Shown here: positions 59,976 through 64,000 of the stretch, piece after piece
Numbering within the stretch: the stretch's first letter is position 1
Layout of the letters: each line of letters starts with the position of its first letter
Origin: Gallionellaceae bacterium
Lineage (GTDB): Bacteria > Pseudomonadota > Gammaproteobacteria > Burkholderiales > Gallionellaceae
Assembly (NCBI GenBank): GCA_009885195.1
Contig: VFLG01000035.1
Span: 18,531 to 82,530 of the forward strand
Length of the DNA stretch: 64,000 nucleotides
Direction of reading: 5' to 3'
Made by a program: the position numbers and the translations under genes
Notes under the pieces: model-generated
The model's input: the letters and a program-made list of their open reading frames with translations, nothing else
What the model was told of the DNA's origin: nothing
Databases searched by the model: none

Positions 59976-60089
59976 TTACCTACAGGCACTCATCATTCCA
60001 GCGGGGGCAACAAGAAACGCGGATTATACACCGGGGACGAAGCAGCGCTGCGCCGACACTTGGAGATTGAAACCGCCCTGCCAAATAAA

Positions 60090-60120
60090 AACAGGTTAGC
60101 CAGTAACGAGCTAACCTGTT
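60090..60120 (-). terminator. intrinsic terminator downstream of the minus-strand tRNA remnant
   Basis: AACAGGTTAGC-cagtaacga-GCTAACCTGTT perfect 11-bp stem followed by a T run on the minus strand. Confidence 0.8.
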
Positions 60121-60126
60121 GTTTAT

Positions 60127-60172
60127 TGGTGGGTCGTGGTGGACTTGAACCACCGACCAAAGGATTATGAGT
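60127..60172 (-). mobile_element. att site: 3' half of a CAU-anticodon tRNA gene (Met or Ile2) at the left end of an integrated element
   Basis: Minus-strand ACTCATAATCCTTTGGTCGGTGGTTCAAGTCCACCACGACCCACCA (anticodon loop to CCA); tRNA homology stops upstream of ACTCATAA. Confidence 0.85.
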
Positions 60173-60290
60173 ACCCGCAAATTGGTATTTTGCCGTGTTG
60201 ATTGTCATATCAAAATAATATAAAACAATGAGTTAATAATTTTAGCCTTGTTTGTTGTGTTGATAGATATTCCGCTATATACTGACTTCG

Positions 60291-60378
60291 TGGTGACATA
60301 TTGGTGACATATTGGTGACATGAGAATGCCAGTAATAGGGCAACGTGTGGGGGTATTAAGGAATTCGTGGTGACATAT
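60291..60378 (+). repeat. direct iterons GGTGACATATT (11-bp period, three copies) plus a fourth copy at 60369
   Basis: tggtgacatattggtgacatattggtgacat ... gtggtgacatatg. Confidence 0.8.
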
Positions 60379-61722
60379 GAGCAAGGGGGAATCATGGCAA
60401 TAGTCAAAGCGGTAGTAAAAGCGGTAAAGGTGAAGCTGACAGCCGGGCGCATAGCTGATTTTCAATGCCCCAAGGGTAAAACACGAGCTTATCTATGGTG
60501 CGATGCAGTGAAGGGGCTGGGCGTTATTGCGACAGCCGCCGGTGCGAAATCCTACATATTCCAAGCCAAGGTTAAGGGTAAATCCATGCGCCTGACTATT
60601 GGTGACGTGGGCGTGTGGAGTATTGCCAACGCCCAAGCCGAAGCACGCCGCCTGCAAATTGTTATAGACACCGGCAACGACCCGCGCCAAGTGAAGGCCG
60701 AACGGGAAGCCGCCAAGGATGCCAAAGCCGCCGCCCTGAGCACCAAGGAAGCCCGCGAAGTGATAACGCTGGGCATAGCATGGCCGGAATATATCGCCGC
60801 CATGAAGCCCGCATGGGGTGCGCTTCACCTGCATGACCACGTTAAGGCCATGCAAGCCGGGGGCGAGAAAAGAACCCGAAGCCGCAAGCTGACCGCGCCC
60901 GGTGCGCTTGCATCGCTGGCAACGGTTCGCCTTGTTGACCTGACACCCGAACTGGTGACGGCATGGGCGAAGGTGGAAGGGGCGAAGCGACCGGCACGCG
61001 CCCGCAATGCCCGAACCCTGTTAAGCACTTTCCTGAATTGGTGCACTGCGCATCCTACCTATAAGGCAATCGTGACCAGCAACGCCGCGCAAAGCAAGGA
61101 AGCCAAAAAGCATCTAGGCAAGCCGCAAAAGAAAAATGACGCGCTCCAGCGTGAGCAATTGCCCGCATGGTTCAAAGCCGTGAAGCAAATCGGAAACCCT
61201 GTTATTTCCGCATACCTGCAAGCCATGCTATTGACCGGCGCAAGGCCTAACGAGTTGATAACCGTTCGCTGGGCTGATGTGGATTTTCAGTGGAACAGCC
61301 TGACCATAAAAGACAAGGTGGAAGGCCTGCGCGTCATTCCCTTAACGCCCTATGTGGCGCACCTGATAGTTGCCTTGCCGCGCCGGAATGAGTTTGTATT
61401 TAGTAGCCTGACTGCCGCATCCGGGCATTTAGTGGAGCCGCGCATAGCACACGATAAAGCCTGCGCTGTTGCTGGTGTGGATGTGACCTTGCACGGGTTG
61501 CGCCGTAGCTTTGCCAGTCTGTGCGAGTGGATAGAAATGCCCGGCGGCATTGCCGCACAAATACAGGGGCACAAGCCGCAAGGGGTGCGTGAGCAACACT
61601 ATATCCGCCGCCCGCTTGACCTGTTGCGGATGTGGCACGTCAAAATTGAAGCGTGGATATTAGAGCAGGCCGGAATCCAGTTTGTGCCAGTGCAAGCAGG
61701 TTTGCGTGTAGTGAATAGTTGA
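60367..61722 (+). CDS. tyrosine recombinase/integrase (P4-type, DUF4102 N-terminus)
   Basis: LTGARPNELITVRWADVDF, LHGLRRSFASLCEW, IQGHKPQGVREQHYIRR (R..HxxR..H..Y); start may be MAIVKAVVK at about 60394. Confidence 0.95.
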   Translation: MVTYEQGGIMAIVKAVVKAVKVKLTAGRIADFQCPKGKTRAYLWCDAVKGLGVIATAAGAKSYIFQAKVKGKSMRLTIGDVGVWSIANAQAEARRLQIVIDTGNDPRQVKAEREAAKDAKAAALSTKEAREVITLGIAWPEYIAAMKPAWGALHLHDHVKAMQAGGEKRTRSRKLTAPGALASLATVRLVDLTPELVTAWAKVEGAKRPARARNARTLLSTFLNWCTAHPTYKAIVTSNAAQSKEAKKHLGKPQKKNDALQREQLPAWFKAVKQIGNPVISAYLQAMLLTGARPNELITVRWADVDFQWNSLTIKDKVEGLRVIPLTPYVAHLIVALPRRNEFVFSSLTAASGHLVEPRIAHDKACAVAGVDVTLHGLRRSFASLCEWIEMPGGIAAQIQGHKPQGVREQHYIRRPLDLLRMWHVKIEAWILEQAGIQFVPVQAGLRVVNS

Positions 61723-61728
61723 TTCATG

Positions 61729-61757
61729 TTGACAAGTGTTAATTAACAGTTTACAGT
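61729..61757 (+). promoter_or_regulatory. sigma70-like promoter of higBA with embedded palindromic operator TGTTAATTAACA
   Basis: TTGACA-17 bp-TACAGT, with the 12-bp perfect palindrome at 61737-61748 in the spacer. Confidence 0.65.
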
Positions 61758-61763
61758 TAAAGC

Positions 61764-62042
61764 ATGATTAAGACGTTCCGTCACAAGGGGCTTGAGACAT
61801 TCTTCCGAAAGGGAAGCAAGGCTGGCATACAACCTCACCATGCCGGAAAGCTGCGCGTAATGTTGACCATGTTGGACAGTGCAAAACGCCCGGATGATAT
61901 GAACGCGCCGGGCTGGAGATTTCACCCGCTGACTGGCAACCTTGCCGGTCATTACTCTGTGACGGTAAATGGAAACTGGCGTATGACCTTCACCTTTGAG
62001 GGTGGCGATGCCGAGCTGGTTGATTATCAGGACTACCACTAG
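61764..62042 (+). CDS. higB: HigB/RelE-family toxin
   Basis: MIKTFRHKGLETFFRKGSKAGIQPHHAGKLRVMLTMLDSAKRPDDMNAPGWRFHPLTGNLAGHYSVTVNGNWRMTFTF. Confidence 0.95.
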   Translation: MIKTFRHKGLETFFRKGSKAGIQPHHAGKLRVMLTMLDSAKRPDDMNAPGWRFHPLTGNLAGHYSVTVNGNWRMTFTFEGGDAELVDYQDYH

Positions 62043-62054
62043 GAGATATTGAAA

Positions 62055-62342
62055 ATGAGCAGAATGCACAACCCCGCACATCCCGGCGAAGTATTGCGGG
62101 AATGGATACCGGAAGATATGACCATAACGAGCGCGGCACAGGCATTGAAAGTATCCCGCGTCACGCTATCCAAAGTGCTGAACGGCAAGGCCGGGGTAAC
62201 GGCGGGAATGGCCTTGCGCCTTTCGGCATGGCTTAGCACTTCTCCCGACGTTTGGCTTGGAATGCAAACACAGTGGGACTTGTGGCAAGCCGAGCAACAG
62301 CCCAGCCAGAAAATAAAGCCGCTGGTAAGACTGGCCGCGTAA
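62055..62342 (+). CDS. higA: HigA-family antitoxin (HTH)
   Basis: MSRMHNPAHPGEVLREWIPEDMTITSAAQALKVSRVTLSKVLNGKAGVTAGMALRLSAWLSTSPDVWLGMQ. Confidence 0.95.
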   Translation: MSRMHNPAHPGEVLREWIPEDMTITSAAQALKVSRVTLSKVLNGKAGVTAGMALRLSAWLSTSPDVWLGMQTQWDLWQAEQQPSQKIKPLVRLAA

Positions 62343-62452
62343 CCGGTTTACCCTCACATACCCTGCGAGAGTGGTCACCAAGGGCGCATAGTCGGCTTGC
62401 GGGTGGTGGCAAAATAACCCTTGAAATCCCCCCCTGCTTACCCATACAATGT

Positions 62453-62776
62453 ATGCCAACTAAAAACATCAAGCCATTCAAGCCGACCGAACAACAGGCT
62501 AAGCAATGGCTCAAGGAAGCTGCCCAAGAAAAACGGCGCCTGCTCTTTTCAAAACACGCCGAACTGCGAATGCGCCAGCGAGGGATTGGGCGCAGGCAGG
62601 TGTTGGAAACGCTGGGGCATGGGATCATCAGCGAGCATCTTCATCTGGATATTTATGGGGATTGGTGCTGCAACATCAGTTGGCAACATGCGGGGCTGCG
62701 CGTTACGGTAGGCGTGGTATTTAAGCTGGATGAAAATGGCGAATGGGTAATCATCGCAACGGTATTCGAGGGGTAA
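62453..62776 (+). CDS. DUF4258 domain protein (putative toxin)
   Basis: MPTKNIKPFKPTEQQAKQWLKEAAQEKRRLLFSKHAELRMRQRGIGRRQVLETLGHGIISEHLHLDIYGDWCCNISWQHAGLRVTVGVVF. Confidence 0.8.
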   Translation: MPTKNIKPFKPTEQQAKQWLKEAAQEKRRLLFSKHAELRMRQRGIGRRQVLETLGHGIISEHLHLDIYGDWCCNISWQHAGLRVTVGVVFKLDENGEWVIIATVFEG

Positions 62777-62780
62777 AGAA

Positions 62781-63230
62781 ATGTTGAAATATGACGACTG
62801 CGGTCTGCGGAATATCTGGCTAAAAAATGGCTACCGTTATGAGGCGATCAAAGGGCATGGCAAGTGCTTGGAGATAGCCGACATAAGCGGGCTGCATCGT
62901 ACCATCGCGCACCAATTGGTAAATTACCGCAAGCGATTGTCCGGCGCGGAAATCCGTTTTCTGCGGGTGGAAATGGGCATGTCACAAAACCGGCTGGCCG
63001 ACTGCATGGGCGTTGACGAGCAGACGATCTCCTTGTGGGAACGAAGCAGACGCCGCCCGACCGTGGCCGCCGAAAGAATGCTGCGCCTGCTTTATCTGGA
63101 ACATGCTGACGGCAAAACCAAGGTGGCGAAAATGATTGCCCAATGGAACGACATAGACCGGCAAGAACTGGAAGAGGAAGCCAAGCAAGTATTTCAAGAA
63201 ACTGATGGTGAGTGGCGCATGGCCGCTTGA
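62781..63230 (+). CDS. HTH XRE-family protein, putative antitoxin partner of the DUF4258 protein
   Basis: LSGAEIRFLRVEMGMSQNRLADCMGVDEQTISLWERSRRRPTVAAERMLRLLYLE (MqsA-like HTH). Confidence 0.8.
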   Translation: MLKYDDCGLRNIWLKNGYRYEAIKGHGKCLEIADISGLHRTIAHQLVNYRKRLSGAEIRFLRVEMGMSQNRLADCMGVDEQTISLWERSRRRPTVAAERMLRLLYLEHADGKTKVAKMIAQWNDIDRQELEEEAKQVFQETDGEWRMAA

Positions 63231-63273
63231 CCGAATACCCCGGCTAAACGCTATGCAACAATAAAAGCAAAAC

Positions 63274-63582
63274 ATGGAAAACCTTTCAGACAAAGCCAAA
63301 TCCTTGGTCGGCTACTGTAGAGAGCAAGGGCGGTTCTGCCCACAACCTAATTACTGGAATCGACTTTGGGAAATGCTGCCACGCAGAAAGCAGGAATCTT
63401 CTGGCGGGTGGACTCCTGCGTTACCTCTTATTCTCGCAGCGTGGTGGCATACCTCCGGCATAGATAAAATGCTCCGCCTGTACGAACACATTCGTTGGGC
63501 GGATGAACATGGCGTAATTGACGAAGTGGATGCGTACCTGCGGAACTTACCGGAAGAGCAGTGGTTCCACGGGAAAGACTGA
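63274..63582 (+). CDS. hypothetical protein of the integrated element
   Basis: 102-aa ORF co-directional with the upstream TA genes, W-rich; no recognised domain. Confidence 0.5.
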   Translation: MENLSDKAKSLVGYCREQGRFCPQPNYWNRLWEMLPRRKQESSGGWTPALPLILAAWWHTSGIDKMLRLYEHIRWADEHGVIDEVDAYLRNLPEEQWFHGKD

Positions 63583-63684
63583 CATAACGAGTTTCCCCCG
63601 CCTAGTTTTAGCGGACAAAAAGCCGGACACCTTCACCGGCCTGACGGGGGTTTCTTATTGAAGATTTGCATGGGAAGGTATGCA

Positions 63685-64000
63685 ATGACTAAAGACAAAA
63701 AACAGGCATTGATAGCCCGCAGCCAAGCCCGCCTGAAAGCGGCAATTCTGCCCACTCAAGGAAGTGGTAGCGCCCACCGTGACAGCCCTACGCCAATCGT
63801 CATCAAGCCGCCTGACTGGTTTGTATGGCGCAATATACCCAGAGTGGAGCCGTGGGAAGCCTGCGCCCTTGCGCTCAATTATGAACCTGATTCAGTGGAG
63901 CATGGCTTCCCCAGCGAGGAAGAGGCAGACAAACACGCCATGCTGGTGAAAATGCTGAATGCCAATCACGACCAGAGGCAACACTTTTCGCAAAACTTCG
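63685..64000 (+). CDS. hypothetical protein, partial (runs off the window)
   Basis: MTKDKKQALIARSQARLKAAILPTQGSGSAHRDSPTPIVIKPPDWFVWRNIPRVEPWEACALALNYEPDSV... Confidence 0.55.
   Translation, partial: MTKDKKQALIARSQARLKAAILPTQGSGSAHRDSPTPIVIKPPDWFVWRNIPRVEPWEACALALNYEPDSVEHGFPSEEEADKHAMLVKMLNANHDQRQHFSQNF

Noticed and set aside
60291-60378. GGTGACATATT tandem as a CRISPR array
   Set aside because: The 11-bp period leaves no spacers and there are no cas genes; better explained as integrase/regulator iterons
62252-62452. N-terminal part of the 174-aa ORF 62252..62776
   Set aside because: Overlaps higA out of frame; DUF4258 homology starts near MPTKNIKPFK at 62453

Overview
The window is about 64 kb of mostly housekeeping betaproteobacterial chromosome. 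Gene content suggests Nitrosomonadales or Gallionellaceae, which is inference only. It carries: an NtrC-type two-component system; ccmFGHI cytochrome c maturation genes; murJ and mutS; a nitrate-assimilation and molybdenum-cofactor cluster (nasA-nirB-nirD-moaA-mobA-mogA) plus narK and a PP2C/Ser-Thr kinase fusion; a class II ribonucleotide reductase; oxyR with rubrerythrin, rubredoxin and a rubredoxin reductase; purA-hisZ-hflC-hflK-hflX-hfq; an RND efflux operon with an ArsR regulator; gpmI-envC-ctpA-moeB; and panD-panC-panB-dgk-folK-pcnB. Accessory parts are: (i) a two-gene putative defence module at 7.8-10.7 kb, made of a MazG-like pyrophosphohydrolase and an 822-aa protein combining a PD-(D/E)XK nuclease motif, a DUF2075 helicase and a LexA/UmuD-like S24 peptidase with a candidate Ala-Gly autocleavage site, next to a restriction-modification remnant; (ii) VapBC, a PLD-family protein and CcdAB at 15.5-18.2 kb; (iii) an integrative element from 60.1 kb to the window end, inserted in the 3' half of a CAU-anticodon tRNA, with a tyrosine integrase, HigBA and a DUF4258/HTH pair. 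The window also has many REP/MITE-like palindromic repeats. Several alter proteins: in-frame insertions in mutS, nasA and panC, a repeat that appears to remove the mobA start codon, and a MITE whose terminal repeat contains the moeB start codon. A possible orphan integron-like cassette lies at 31.5-31.9 kb. No rRNA or CRISPR array was seen.
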